NCBI GenBank assembly: GCA_023954375.1
Contig: JAMLIC010000009.1
Location: forward strand, 165,410-229,409
DNA: 64,000 bases
DNA from: Planctomycetota bacterium
Lineage (GTDB): Bacteria > Planctomycetota > J058
Reading direction: 5' to 3'
Shown here piece after piece: positions 37,250 to 46,040 of this stretch. Within the stretch, counting starts at the first letter, position 1. Every line of letters starts with the position of its first letter. Position numbers and translations under genes: made by a program. The notes beneath the pieces were generated by a model. It had not been told where the DNA came from. It searched no databases and worked only from the letters and a program-made list of their open reading frames with translations.

Positions 37250-40200
37250 GCCGGCATGTAAGTCACTGCGAGACAGTGGCCTAACGCCGAGGCTGGGGAC
37301 GGCACCTCGCCCCGGGACGACATGTCGTCCCGGGGCGGCGGCCGCACACCTGCTCCTGGTCCTGATCGCCCTCGCGGGCCCGGCGCTGGCCGGGGACCCG
37401 GTCGCCGCCGCCGACCGAGCGCTCCGCCGAGCGGCCGGCGCGTTCTCCGGGGCCGAAGGCCTCGACCGCGGCGAGCTGGGCCTGGTGCTCTGGTCGCTCC
37501 GGGTCGCGCAGGACGACGTCGGCGCCCGGGCGCGCTGGCTGGCCGAGGCCGACCGCCGCGCCGGCGGCACGCGCGCCCTCCTCGAGGCGCTCGCCGACGC
37601 GCCGGCGATGCCAGCGTTCGACCCGCCCGCGGACGTCGACGGTCTGACGGCCCTCCTCGACGACCCGCCCGGCGAGGACCCCCTGGCGCGCGCCGTCCGC
37701 CTCGCCCTCCTCACGCGGGGCCTCGACCGACAGGCCGCGCTCGGCCAGGCGCTCGATGCCCTCGCAGACCGCCGTCCCGACCACCCCTGGGTCGTCCAGG
37801 CCCTCGCGCGCTGGGCGGGCGCCCGGGGCCTGCTGGCGGGGATCGACGCGCTCTTCACGACGCTCGACCTGCCGTTCGATCCCAGCTCGACCCCACGCAT
37901 GACGGTCGTCGGCGCGTGGTCGAACGACGACGACGACGACGACGACGAGGACGACGAGGACGAGGACGTCGACGGCGACGACCCGAAGGGTCGGGAGGAC
38001 GTGGCCGGCGCCTGGCTCCTCGAGCGAGACGGTGACCACGCCACGCTCATGGACGACCGCCTGCGCCGCCGCAAGTTGGTCCTCGGTCGCCGCAGCAGCG
38101 CGACCGGCCCTCTCCCGAAGCTCGAGCCTCGCGACCTCGACGCCGACCTGCGGGACTGCTGGCTGGGGACGGAGGGCGTGCCGCTGGGCCCCGGACCGCG
38201 CAGGCACGCGACGGCCGGGAGCCTGGCCCTGCGCGCCTGGTGGGCCCTGCGCGCCGGGCGGCCCTGGAGCGCCGCCTGCCTCGCCCAGGCCTGCGCGCCC
38301 GACGAGACCCGACGCCCCGGCCGGGAGGCCGACGCGCTCTCGTGGATCGCCGTGGACGTGGCCCGCGCCGTGCAACTCGCCGCGTTCGTCGACCTGGGCG
38401 ATCTCCGGCCGCGCGGGCCGATCGCGGCGACGCTCCGTCGCACGGCGGCGGCCCTCGACCTCCCGCCGCGCCTGGGCCCGCTCGACCCCGCCTGGGACGA
38501 CCCGGAGCGCCTCGAGCTGCGCGCCGAGGTGCTCGACCTCGCAGCGCGCCTCGAGGCGCAGGAGGCCGCCCTCCGCGACGCGCCGCCCCTGCCGACGTGG
38601 GACGAGTGGCAGGCGCTCGAGCCGGCCGAGCGCCTGCCGCATCTCCTGCGGGCGCTCCCCGATCTGGACGGCGACCCGGTCGACGTGCTGGGCTTCGGCG
38701 GCGGGAGCCCCTGGGGCGCCACGCAGCGGGTCCCGCCGGACGCGCCCCCGCGCGAGCGCCGTCCGGGTGCGGGAGGCGGGTTCGTCCGCCCCCGGCTCCG
38801 CCCCGCCAGCGGCCGGTCCGCGGCCGACGGCCTCGTCGAGCTCGGCGAGGTCGCCGTCCCTGCCCTGATCGATGTGATGCACGACCTGTCCCCCACGCGC
38901 TGCGTGGGCAACGACGGCGACGAGCCGGCGCTCCTGCTCACGGTCGGCGCGGTCGCCGAGCAGGTGCTCCTGCGCATCGCCGACCTCGACCCGCTCGAGC
39001 CGACCGGGGACCTCGGCGACCACGCCGCGTATCGCCGCGCCATGCAGGTGGCGGCGCGCGCCTGGTGGGAGGCCTGGGCGCCGCGGGGCGGCCTCGTCGC
39101 GTGGCACCTCGATCGCCTGCACGTCGCGGCGGGGCTCGCCGATCCCGAGGCGCACGACCGCGCGCGGGCGCGGCATCTCCGGTGGCTCCTGCGCCACGCC
39201 GACGGCCGCGAGCGGGGCGTGGTCGAGGCGCTCGTCCGCGCCGAGCGCGACCCGACCGAGCGCGCGCGCTGGATCGACGCGCTGTCGGCGGCGCGAGGTG
39301 ACGCGTACCACGACCTGCTCCTCGAGGCGCTGGCGTCCGACGACGACGCGCTGGCGATGGCCGCGGGGGCGGCGCTCCTCGCGCGCGGCGATCGCCGGGC
39401 GCTCGTCCGCGCCGGGCCGCTGGCCCGCGCGGCCGTGAGCGGCGAGCGGCCGTCCGGCGGCGGACCCGACCGGGCGCTGGGCCTCGTGCTCACCGCGCAG
39501 ACGCCCGAGGCGCCGGGGCTCGTCGTCCTGGCGACCGCCACGCGTCCAGACCTCGACGCGTGGATGCTCCAGGTGGCGCCGCGGCTCCCGGCGCCGGAGT
39601 CGTTCCTGAGCCTCGCGCGCCTCGCCGCGCGCCCGCGCGCCGCCGCCGACCGGGCCGCGTGGGTGGGCGAGCACGCGCGCGCCGCCCTGGCCGCCCGGCT
39701 CGGGCTCGGCGACGCGGTCGCCGCGGTCGACGCCCTGGCCGAGGCCCTGCGCCTGCGCCCCGACGACGAGGCGCGCGAGCACGCGGCCGTGACGGCGGCC
39801 CTCCTCGGCGGCGGGGCCCTGGCCAGCGTCTCGTCGCGCGCGGGCGTCGACCTGCGCGGGCCGCTCCTCGCGGCGCTCGTCACGGACGACCTCCCGCGGC
39901 GCCACGCGGCCGAGGCGGCGCTCGAGCGCCTCGACGCCGACGCGCTCGCCTGGCTCGCGCAGGTCGCCCGCGGCCCGGCGCGGGCGGCGGTCGACGAGGC
40001 CCGCGCCCGCGCGGCGGACGCCGACGCGCGGGTTCAGCGGCGGCGGGCCTGGCGCGTCGTCGAGGTCACGGTCGCGCCCGGCGTCCCGGGCGACGTGCGG
40101 GCGCGCGTCGAGACCTGGTGGGAGCGGCCGCTCGACCTCGCGCTCGTCGCCGACCTGCTCGCCGCGTGGGAGGACGCCTTCGCGGGCGCCCTCGAGGTCG

Positions 40201-40436
40201 TGATCGAGCGCCCGGCGAGCGGCGGCGTGCACGTGCGCCTGTCGGGCGCGCCGGGCCCGCGGCCGGAGGGGCCCTGGCCGCTCGTGGTCGAGGTCGACCT
40301 CCCCGGCCTCGTCCGGCGCCACGCCGACGCGAGCGCCCGCTGCCCGTCGGGGCGGGTCGACGAGGCGCTCGCGGGCGCTCAGGCCGCCCTCGCCGACGAC
40401 GCGCCCGCGCGGGTCACGGTCCGCGCCTGGCGCTGA
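37248..40436 (+). CDS. Large secreted HEAT-like protein
   Basis: About 1060 residues from ATG 37248. The signal-like segment AHLLLVLIALAGPALAG lies ~35-51 residues in, which is too far. If one G is lost from the GGGG after 37330, the ATG at 37322 would give MSSRAAAAHLLLVLIALAG, a normal signal peptide, so I suspect an indel at the start. The mature protein is helical with an acidic run of Asp/Glu (~residues 225-245). Later segments look like HEAT repeats (DLVEALVRAERDPTERARWIDALSAARGD-like blocks). No catalytic motif is recognised. It is divergent from the exporter operon. Confidence 0.65.
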   Translation: MPACKSLRDSGLTPRLGTAPRPGTTCRPGAAAAHLLLVLIALAGPALAGDPVAAADRALRRAAGAFSGAEGLDRGELGLVLWSLRVAQDDVGARARWLAEADRRAGGTRALLEALADAPAMPAFDPPADVDGLTALLDDPPGEDPLARAVRLALLTRGLDRQAALGQALDALADRRPDHPWVVQALARWAGARGLLAGIDALFTTLDLPFDPSSTPRMTVVGAWSNDDDDDDDEDDEDEDVDGDDPKGREDVAGAWLLERDGDHATLMDDRLRRRKLVLGRRSSATGPLPKLEPRDLDADLRDCWLGTEGVPLGPGPRRHATAGSLALRAWWALRAGRPWSAACLAQACAPDETRRPGREADALSWIAVDVARAVQLAAFVDLGDLRPRGPIAATLRRTAAALDLPPRLGPLDPAWDDPERLELRAEVLDLAARLEAQEAALRDAPPLPTWDEWQALEPAERLPHLLRALPDLDGDPVDVLGFGGGSPWGATQRVPPDAPPRERRPGAGGGFVRPRLRPASGRSAADGLVELGEVAVPALIDVMHDLSPTRCVGNDGDEPALLLTVGAVAEQVLLRIADLDPLEPTGDLGDHAAYRRAMQVAARAWWEAWAPRGGLVAWHLDRLHVAAGLADPEAHDRARARHLRWLLRHADGRERGVVEALVRAERDPTERARWIDALSAARGDAYHDLLLEALASDDDALAMAAGAALLARGDRRALVRAGPLARAAVSGERPSGGGPDRALGLVLTAQTPEAPGLVVLATATRPDLDAWMLQVAPRLPAPESFLSLARLAARPRAAADRAAWVGEHARAALAARLGLGDAVAAVDALAEALRLRPDDEAREHAAVTAALLGGGALASVSSRAGVDLRGPLLAALVTDDLPRRHAAEAALERLDADALAWLAQVARGPARAAVDEARARAADADARVQRRRAWRVVEVTVAPGVPGDVRARVETWWERPLDLALVADLLAAWEDAFAGALEVVIERPASGGVHVRLSGAPGPRPEGPWPLVVEVDLPGLVRRHADASARCPSGRVDEALAGAQAALADDAPARVTVRAWR
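37309..37336. promoter_or_regulatory. 28-bp perfect palindrome in the divergent spacer
   Basis: Every base of 37309-37336 pairs with its mirror: GCCCCGGGACGACA in the left half and its exact complement in the right, centred on CATG. A smaller hairpin, CACTG-CGAGA-CAGTG, lies at 37264-37278. Either could be an operator between the exporter and the divergent gene, or an RNA hairpin. Confidence 0.55.
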
Positions 40437-40568
40437 CGCCCCGCCGGGCGGGACACGCGCGACCCACCTCGGGCGCGCTCGCCGCGGCCGGGCGCCGCAC
40501 CCCCGTGGCCCGCGCGCCGCTCGCTCCGGCGCCCGGCTTGCAGCCGCCTCGGAGCAGGAGGGCCCCCC

Positions 40569-41600
40569 ATGCTCGCCGCCCGCCTGCACGCGTACGAGGC
40601 GCCGCTCACGCTCGACGAGGTCCCCGTGCCGAGCCCCGGCCCGGGCCAGGTGCTCGTCCGCGTCGAGGGGGCGGGCTTCTGCCACAGCGACCTGCACGTG
40701 ATCGACGGCGAGGTGAGGATCCTGCCGCGGCTGCCGCTGACGCTCGGCCACGAGAACGCCGGCGTGGTGGCCGCCGTCGGCGCGGGCGTGCGGGGCGTGT
40801 CCGAGGGCGACCCGGTCGTCGTCTACGGCGCGTGGGGCTGCGGCCGCTGCGACTACTGCGTGGGCGGCCACGAGCAGCTCTGCGTGGCGCCCGAGTGGGC
40901 GGGCCTGTCGCAGCGCGACGGCGGCTACGCCGAGTTCCTGCTCGTCCCGAGCGAGCGGCACCTCGTGCGCCTCGGCCGCCTCACGCCGCGCGAGGCCGCC
41001 CCGCTGACGGACGCCGCCCTGACGCCCTACCGGGCCGTGCGCCGCGCCCTGCCGGCGATCACCCCGGACCACCCGGTCCTGGTGATCGGTATCGGCGGCC
41101 TGGGGCAGTATGCCCTCGCCCTCCTGCGCCTCCTCGCCGGCGCGCCGGTGATCGCCGTCGACGTCTCCGAGGAGAAGCGCGCCGTCGCCGCGCGCATGGG
41201 CGCGACGCACGTGCTCGACGGTCGCGAGGACGACCTGCTCGAGCGCGTCCTCGACCTGACCGACGGTCACGGGGTCTCGGCGGCCTTCGACGTGGTGGGC
41301 GCCGACGCCACGCTCGACCTCGCCGTGCGCAGCACCCGCCCGCTCGGCAGGGTCGTCCAGCTCGGGCTCGCCGGCGGCGCGGCGCGCCTGAAGGCGCTCG
41401 AGACCGTGCGCTTCGAGGCGCGCTTCGAGGTCAGCCTCTGGGGCTCGATCAAGGAGCTGCGCGAGGTGATCGCCCTGGCGGAGCACGGGCGCCTGCCCCT
41501 GATCCCGTCGGAGTACGTCCCGCTGTCGCGCATCCAGGAGGCCTACGACCGGGTGAAGGGCGGCCGCGCCGCCGGGCGCGTGGTCGTGACCCCCGGCTGA
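40569..41600 (+). CDS. Zinc-dependent medium-chain alcohol dehydrogenase
   Basis: 343 residues. Catalytic zinc ligands are C38 (GFCHSDLH), H61 and E62 (GHENAG). The structural zinc site is C91, C94, C97, C105 (CGRCDYCVGGHEQLC). The Rossmann fingerprint is GIGGLGQYALALLR with a following acidic VDVSEEK, favouring NAD. ATG 40569 has GGAGCAGGAGGG upstream. The universal-stress-protein gene starts 11 nt after its stop. The 130-nt spacer upstream contains no gene. Confidence 0.9.
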   Translation: MLAARLHAYEAPLTLDEVPVPSPGPGQVLVRVEGAGFCHSDLHVIDGEVRILPRLPLTLGHENAGVVAAVGAGVRGVSEGDPVVVYGAWGCGRCDYCVGGHEQLCVAPEWAGLSQRDGGYAEFLLVPSERHLVRLGRLTPREAAPLTDAALTPYRAVRRALPAITPDHPVLVIGIGGLGQYALALLRLLAGAPVIAVDVSEEKRAVAARMGATHVLDGREDDLLERVLDLTDGHGVSAAFDVVGADATLDLAVRSTRPLGRVVQLGLAGGAARLKALETVRFEARFEVSLWGSIKELREVIALAEHGRLPLIPSEYVPLSRIQEAYDRVKGGRAAGRVVVTPG

Positions 41601-41611
41601 GGGAGACGCCC

Positions 41612-42409
41612 GTGGACCGGCTGCTCGTCCCGCTCGACGGCTCCCCGCTGGCCGACGCGGCCCTGCCGCGCGCGGCGCGCCTGCTGGACGACGGCGGCGA
41701 GGTCGTCCTCCTGCGCGTCCTGCCGCCCGGCGCCGACGCGCGGGAGCGCGAGGCCGCCGGGGCGCACCTCGAGGCGGCCCGGCGCTCGCTCTCCGGCGTC
41801 CGCGCCTCGCCGGTCGTCCGCGAGGGGGACCCGGCGGCGGAGCTCCTGGCCGAGGCCGCGCGCCTCTCCCCCTCGCTCGTCGTCATGAGCTCCCACGGCC
41901 GCGGCGGGGTGCTCCGCTTCGTCCGCGGCAGCGTCGCCGAGCGCGTCCTGCGCGCCTCCCCGGCCCCGCTCCTCGTCCTCACCGCCGAGGCGCTCCGCCG
42001 GCCGGACGCGCCGCTGCGACGGCTCCTCCTGCCGATCGACGGCGGGCCGCCGACCCCGCCCGTCCCGGCGCTCGTGGAGCGCCTGGCCCTGCGCGAGGGC
42101 GCCGAGGTCGTGCTCGTGCGCGTGCTCACCCGCCGCACGCTGCCGTCGCTCTTCGCCGTCGACCCCGCCGCCCCCCTCCGGCCGGCGATCGAGCGCCTCG
42201 AGGCCCTCGGCGTGCCCGTGCGCGCGTTCGGCGGCTGGGGCGACCCCGCGGCCGAGATCCTCGAGACCGCCGACCACCACGGCTGCGACCTGATCGCCAT
42301 CACCACCCGGCGCCGCCCCGGCCGCGCCCTCCCGCCCTGGGACGCCGTCACCGAGAAGGTCCTGCGCCACGCGCGCACGCCCCTCCTCGTCCTGCCCAGC
42401 GCTGAGTGA
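41612..42409 (+). CDS. Tandem universal stress protein
   Basis: 265 residues with two UspA domains. The first has the ATP-binding pattern (LLVPLDGSPLADAAL, VVMSSHGRGGVLRFVRGSVAERVLR). The second begins RLLLPIDGG and ends DLIAITTRRRPGRALPPWDAVTEKVLRHARTPLLVL, lacking the glycine motif and so probably not nucleotide-binding. It is co-transcribed with the alcohol dehydrogenase. The TGA stop is the first triplet of a repeat A copy. Confidence 0.88.
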   Translation: MDRLLVPLDGSPLADAALPRAARLLDDGGEVVLLRVLPPGADAREREAAGAHLEAARRSLSGVRASPVVREGDPAAELLAEAARLSPSLVVMSSHGRGGVLRFVRGSVAERVLRASPAPLLVLTAEALRRPDAPLRRLLLPIDGGPPTPPVPALVERLALREGAEVVLVRVLTRRTLPSLFAVDPAAPLRPAIERLEALGVPVRAFGGWGDPAAEILETADHHGCDLIAITTRRRPGRALPPWDAVTEKVLRHARTPLLVLPSAE

Positions 42410-42576
42410 TGCGCTCGCGAGGGGGGCGCGATCGGCGCACGGACCCGGGCGAAGGCGTCTGGCCCGTTCATCGCCGAGTGATGCGCTCGCGAGGGGGGCG
42501 CGATCGGCGCACGGACCCGGGCGAAGGCGTCTGGCCCGTTCCGCGCCTCCCCATCGCTCGCTCTGGCGGGTCGAGC
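42407..42576. repeat. Repeat A: a 72-bp partial copy followed by a full copy
   Basis: The first unit (42407-42478) starts at the stop codon TGA with TGATGCGCTCGCGAGG and ends GTCTGGCCCGTTCATCGCC. The second (42479-42576) repeats it almost exactly and continues into CCGCGCCTCCCCATCGC and TCTGGCGGGTCGAG. Repeat B follows 37 nt later, making the whole spacer 42410-42797 repetitive. Confidence 0.85.
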
Positions 42577-42613
42577 ACGCGCAGGCGGAAGAGTCCCTCG
42601 AACGCAACTCTCA

Positions 42614-42797
42614 GACGGCCGAGGCGCCTCCGAGCACACCTCACCCCAGGCGAGGCCGAGGAGGGCATGGCGTGTCGGCGCGACGGCGAGGGAGGGCGGC
42701 CGTGGGCCGCCGACCGAGCCTGAGCGGTCGGGGCCGACGACGTCGGCCCCGACGCACCGCAGCGCCCGCCATCCTCGGCCGCAGCCGCGTTCACACT
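42614..42797 (-). repeat. Interspersed repeat B, copy at 42 kb, with a 12-bp hairpin
   Basis: Shares its flanks with 15973-16184. The central hairpin has a different sequence: GTCGGGGCCGAC (42727-42738), loop GAC, GTCGGCCCCGAC (42742-42753). The second hairpin GGCGGCC/GGCCGCC is conserved. Read on the minus strand it starts AGTGTGAACGCGGCTGCGG. From here to 42921 no further feature is seen except the ribosome site GGAGG at 42911. Confidence 0.8.
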
Positions 42798-42921
42798 CGA
42801 GGCAGGTGCGCCTCGATGCAGCAGCGTCCGTCCCGGAGCGCGACGCGCAGGGCGCAAGCCCCGCCGCCGCCGCGGCGCCCGCCGGCCCGCGCCATGCTCG
42901 GGCCGCTCGCGGAGGTGCCGC

Positions 42922-44058
42922 GTGCGCGCGACCACGACCTGCTGGCTCGGGCTCCTGGCCGCCCTGCTCGGCTGCGGCGGCGGCGGCGGCGGCGGCGGCC
43001 GGACGAGCGCCGTCGCGCCGGCCACCTCGGCCACGGCGCCGGTCCCCTCGTCGTCGACGCCGCTCCCCCCGCCGCCCGGCCCCGCCCCGCTCCCGACCGG
43101 CGCGACGCTCGCGCGCGTTGGCGCGCCGCCCGGCGGGCTGCCCGTGATCTCCGACCTCGAGGTCTTCGACGGGGCGCTGTGGCTCGCCACGTCGCTCGAC
43201 CCGCTGGCCCGCTTCGGCGCGCAGGTCTGGCGCTGGGACCCCGTCGGCGGCTTCGTCCTCGCCCTCGACGACCCCACCTCGCAGGGGTTCCTGCGCGCCC
43301 GCGCCCTCGACGGCAAGCTCTACGTGCCCGACGCCGACCCGGACGGGCTCGCCCCGGGCTACGTCCACGTGTTCGACTCGGCCGTCGCGCGGCCGCGCCG
43401 CACGACGGTCGACGCGCAGGTGCACGGCTTCGACGTCGTCGCCTGGGGCGGGGCCCTGGTGTCGCTCGGCGGCCTCGACACCGCCGAGTCGAGCGTCTCC
43501 CGCTTCGACCCCGCCCTCGGCCGCTGGACGGTCGCCAGCCGCGGGCCGTTCTCGCGCCTGAAGTACGGCGGCGTCCTCGACGGGGCGCTGATCGCGACCA
43601 AGCGCGTCGTCGGCTCGGCCGCCGACCTCGTGCGCGTCGACGCCGCCGGCGTCCAGACCGGGCTGGACCTGATCGCGGGCGAGGCGAACGTGCCCTGCGT
43701 CGAGGCGCTGCGCGGGGCGCTCTACGTGACGCTCGCCTCGAGCGCGGGCGTCGCGCACGTGCGCCTCGAGCCGGGCGGCGCGGTCGTGCCGCTCACGGGG
43801 ATCAGCGGCGCCCTCCTGTTCGACTTCGTCGAGCACACCGACGGCAACGTCTACGCCGTGGGGACCGACGGCGCCCAGACCTCGTTCGTCTACGGCAGCG
43901 ACGACGGCGTCGTCTTCCAGCGCCTCGTCACGGTCAACGACGCCCGCTTCGGCCGCGTGGGCAACAACGCCGACGGACGCCCCTCGATCGCCAGCTTCCA
44001 GGGGCGCATCTACCTGGGCTCCTCGACCGACGGCGCGCTCTACCGCCTGGACCCGTAG
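42922..44058 (+). CDS. Lipoprotein with beta-propeller-like domain
   Basis: 378 residues. Signal with lipobox LLGC (MRATTTCWLGLLAALLGC), then a Gly run and a Thr/Pro-rich spacer to ~60. The remainder consists of repeated strand units with WRWDP, VHVFDS, SRFDP, VRVDA and LYRLDP, typical of a propeller. The function is unknown; a cell-surface binding protein is likely. GTG 42922 has GGAGG at 6-nt spacing. Confidence 0.75.
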   Translation: MRATTTCWLGLLAALLGCGGGGGGGGRTSAVAPATSATAPVPSSSTPLPPPPGPAPLPTGATLARVGAPPGGLPVISDLEVFDGALWLATSLDPLARFGAQVWRWDPVGGFVLALDDPTSQGFLRARALDGKLYVPDADPDGLAPGYVHVFDSAVARPRRTTVDAQVHGFDVVAWGGALVSLGGLDTAESSVSRFDPALGRWTVASRGPFSRLKYGGVLDGALIATKRVVGSAADLVRVDAAGVQTGLDLIAGEANVPCVEALRGALYVTLASSAGVAHVRLEPGGAVVPLTGISGALLFDFVEHTDGNVYAVGTDGAQTSFVYGSDDGVVFQRLVTVNDARFGRVGNNADGRPSIASFQGRIYLGSSTDGALYRLDP

Positions 44059-44074
44059 CAGCGCGCCCCGCTCG

Positions 44075-45493
44075 CTAGAACCAGCGGCGGCCGTCGGCGT
44101 CGGGGACCGGCGCCGGCGCCTCGCCCGGAAAGCGGGCCACGACCACGGCGCGCCCGCCGCGCCGCTCGACCTCGACCTCCACCGGCCCGCGGGCGCCGGC
44201 CACGAGCGCGCGCAGGCCGTCGGGGTCGCGCACCTCGGCGCCGCCGAAGCGCACGATCCGGTCGCCGGGGCGCACGCCGGCCCGCTCGGCGAGCGACCCG
44301 GGCGTGACCGCCTGGACCCGCGCGCCCGGGCCGCCGCCCTCGAGCGTCACGCCGAGGCGCGGGCGGGCCGCCGGGCCGCGCTCGCCGCGGCCGCGGCCGC
44401 CGAGCAGGTCGCGCAGGCGCTCGCCCACCCGCTCGAGGCCCTCGCCCTCACCGACGCCGAGCCGCTCGCGCAGCTCGCGCAGCCGCTCGCCGAACCGCTC
44501 GACCCCGAGCATGGCCTGGAGCTGCTCGAGCACCGCCTCGCCCGTGCCGTCGGGCGCCTCGGCGAAGACCGCCGCGTCCTCGGCGTCCGCGGCGAGCGCC
44601 GCCACGCCGAAGCACAGGCGCGCGATCCGGGCGATCCCCTCGACGTTCAGCCTGGCGACGACGTCCGACGGGCGGTGGTAGTCGGTGTGGAGCCCCGTGA
44701 ACGGCATGAGCACCGGCACGCGCCGCTGGTAGAAGGGCCAGTGGTCGCTGTTGGGGGTCATGCTCCGGCGCAGGTCCAGCTCGAGGCCGAGCGGCCGGTT
44801 GGCCTCCTCGAGCCAGCCGGCGAGGCGGTCGCCGGTGTTCGCCCCGTAGACCGTGACGGCCCGGCGCAGGCGGCCGACCATGTCGAGGTTGATCATCAGC
44901 GCCACCCGCTCGCCCGTCGCCTGCTCGACGTAGTGCGTCGAGCCGAGGAGGCCGCGCTCCTCGCCGTCGAAGAAGGCGAACACGACGCGCCGCCGCGGCT
45001 GGAGGCCCGAGGCGACGAACGCGCGCGCGACCTCGAGCACGGCGGCGGTGCCCGACGCGTTGTCGTCGGCGCCGTTGTGGACGCGCCCGCGGCCGCGCAG
45101 GAACTCGAGCGACCCCTGCTGGTGGCCGAGCCCGAGGTGGTCGTAGTGGGCGCCGATCACCACCGCCTCGCCCGGCTCGCGCCCGGGGAGGTGCGCCAGG
45201 ACGTTGCGCATGCGCTGCCCCTGCGCCTCGAACGGCTGGAAGTAGCCGTCGTCGCCGGCGGGCGCGAGGCCCAGCGCGGCGAGCTGCCCGGCCAGCCACT
45301 CGCCCGCGGCGTGGCCGCCGCGCGCCCCGCTCCCGCGCCCCTCGAGCGCGTCGCTCGCCAGGTGCTCGACGCTCGCCCGCACCGACTCCTCGCGGATCGC
45401 CGCCAGGCCGGCCGCGGTGTCGGCGCGGCCGGCGGGGGCGAGCAGGGCGACCAGGAGGGCGGCGAGCGCGGCGGGGCGGGGGCGGGCGAGCAT
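44075..45493 (-). CDS. Secreted M28-family zinc aminopeptidase with a C-terminal PDZ domain
   Basis: 472 residues with an N-terminal signal (ALAALLVALLAPAGRA). Zinc and catalytic residues of M28 are visible: AHYDHLG, NGADDNASG, DGEERG, NLDMVG and HTDYHRPSD. A Glu/Arg-rich linker (~325-370) leads to a PDZ domain (RLGVTLEGGGPGARVQAV, GSLAERAGVRPGDRIVRFGGAEV). It likely degrades peptides in the periplasm or outside the cell. ATG 45493 has GAGGAG upstream. Confidence 0.92.
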   Translation of the reverse strand: MLARPRPAALAALLVALLAPAGRADTAAGLAAIREESVRASVEHLASDALEGRGSGARGGHAAGEWLAGQLAALGLAPAGDDGYFQPFEAQGQRMRNVLAHLPGREPGEAVVIGAHYDHLGLGHQQGSLEFLRGRGRVHNGADDNASGTAAVLEVARAFVASGLQPRRRVVFAFFDGEERGLLGSTHYVEQATGERVALMINLDMVGRLRRAVTVYGANTGDRLAGWLEEANRPLGLELDLRRSMTPNSDHWPFYQRRVPVLMPFTGLHTDYHRPSDVVARLNVEGIARIARLCFGVAALAADAEDAAVFAEAPDGTGEAVLEQLQAMLGVERFGERLRELRERLGVGEGEGLERVGERLRDLLGGRGRGERGPAARPRLGVTLEGGGPGARVQAVTPGSLAERAGVRPGDRIVRFGGAEVRDPDGLRALVAGARGPVEVEVERRGGRAVVVARFPGEAPAPVPDADGRRWF

Positions 45494-45558
45494 GGGCGTG
45501 CTCCTCTCGTGCGACGTGATACCCGCCGCGGGGGACGAGCGTTGGCCCGTCCCCGGCC

Positions 45559-45587
45559 TTGACAGGCGCGCCCCGGCCTCCTAAGTA
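45559..45587 (+). promoter_or_regulatory. Promoter of the RsbW-like gene with a perfect -35
   Basis: TTGACA (45559-45564), a 17-bp spacer, then TAAGTA (45582-45587), a poor -10. The ATG follows 8 nt later without a ribosome site. This is the only exact TTGACA that I found placed as a -35. Confidence 0.55.
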
Positions 45588-45595
45588 CCCTCCAG

Positions 45596-46039
45596 ATGGA
45601 CCTCGCCGAGACGATCACGCTGGCCGTGCCGCGGCGCACCCAGCACCTGAGCCTCGTCCGCAAGGTCGTGGCCACCTCGGCCGTCGAGGCGGGCTTCGCG
45701 CCCGACGAGGTGGACAAGATCGAGCTCGCGATCGACGAGGCCGTGTCGAACGCGATCCTCTACGCCGAGCCGGCCGAGCCGCGCCAGATCGTGGTGCAGG
45801 TCCACCCGGGCAAGGAGCGCTTCGTCGTCGTCCTCAAGGACGGCGGCCCGCCGTTCCCCTTCGAGGAGAAGGGGCAGATCGTCCTCGAGCAGCAGCTCCG
45901 CTCCCCCGAGCGCGGGGGCCTCGGGATCTACATCATCCGCCAGTTCATGGACGAGGTCGCCTACGAGTACTCGGCCGCGGACGGCAACGTGATCACGATG
46001 ACCAAGCGCACGCCCTCGGGGGCCGACGCGCGAGGGTGA
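45596..46039 (+). CDS. RsbW/SpoIIAB-like ATPase (anti-sigma kinase family)
   Basis: 147 residues forming one HATPase_c domain. The N box reads KIELAIDEAVSNAILYA, the G1 box VVLKDGGPPFPF, the G2 region SPERGGLGIYIIRQFMDEVAYEY, and it ends GNVITMTKR. Members phosphorylate anti-anti-sigma (STAS) proteins or bind sigma factors, opposed by SpoIIE/RsbU-type phosphatases. Such phosphatases occur at 18-23 kb, but no STAS protein is in the window. It converges with the lipoprotein gene downstream, 1 nt between stops. Confidence 0.88.
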   Translation: MDLAETITLAVPRRTQHLSLVRKVVATSAVEAGFAPDEVDKIELAIDEAVSNAILYAEPAEPRQIVVQVHPGKERFVVVLKDGGPPFPFEEKGQIVLEQQLRSPERGGLGIYIIRQFMDEVAYEYSAADGNVITMTKRTPSGADARG

Positions 46040-46040
46040 G

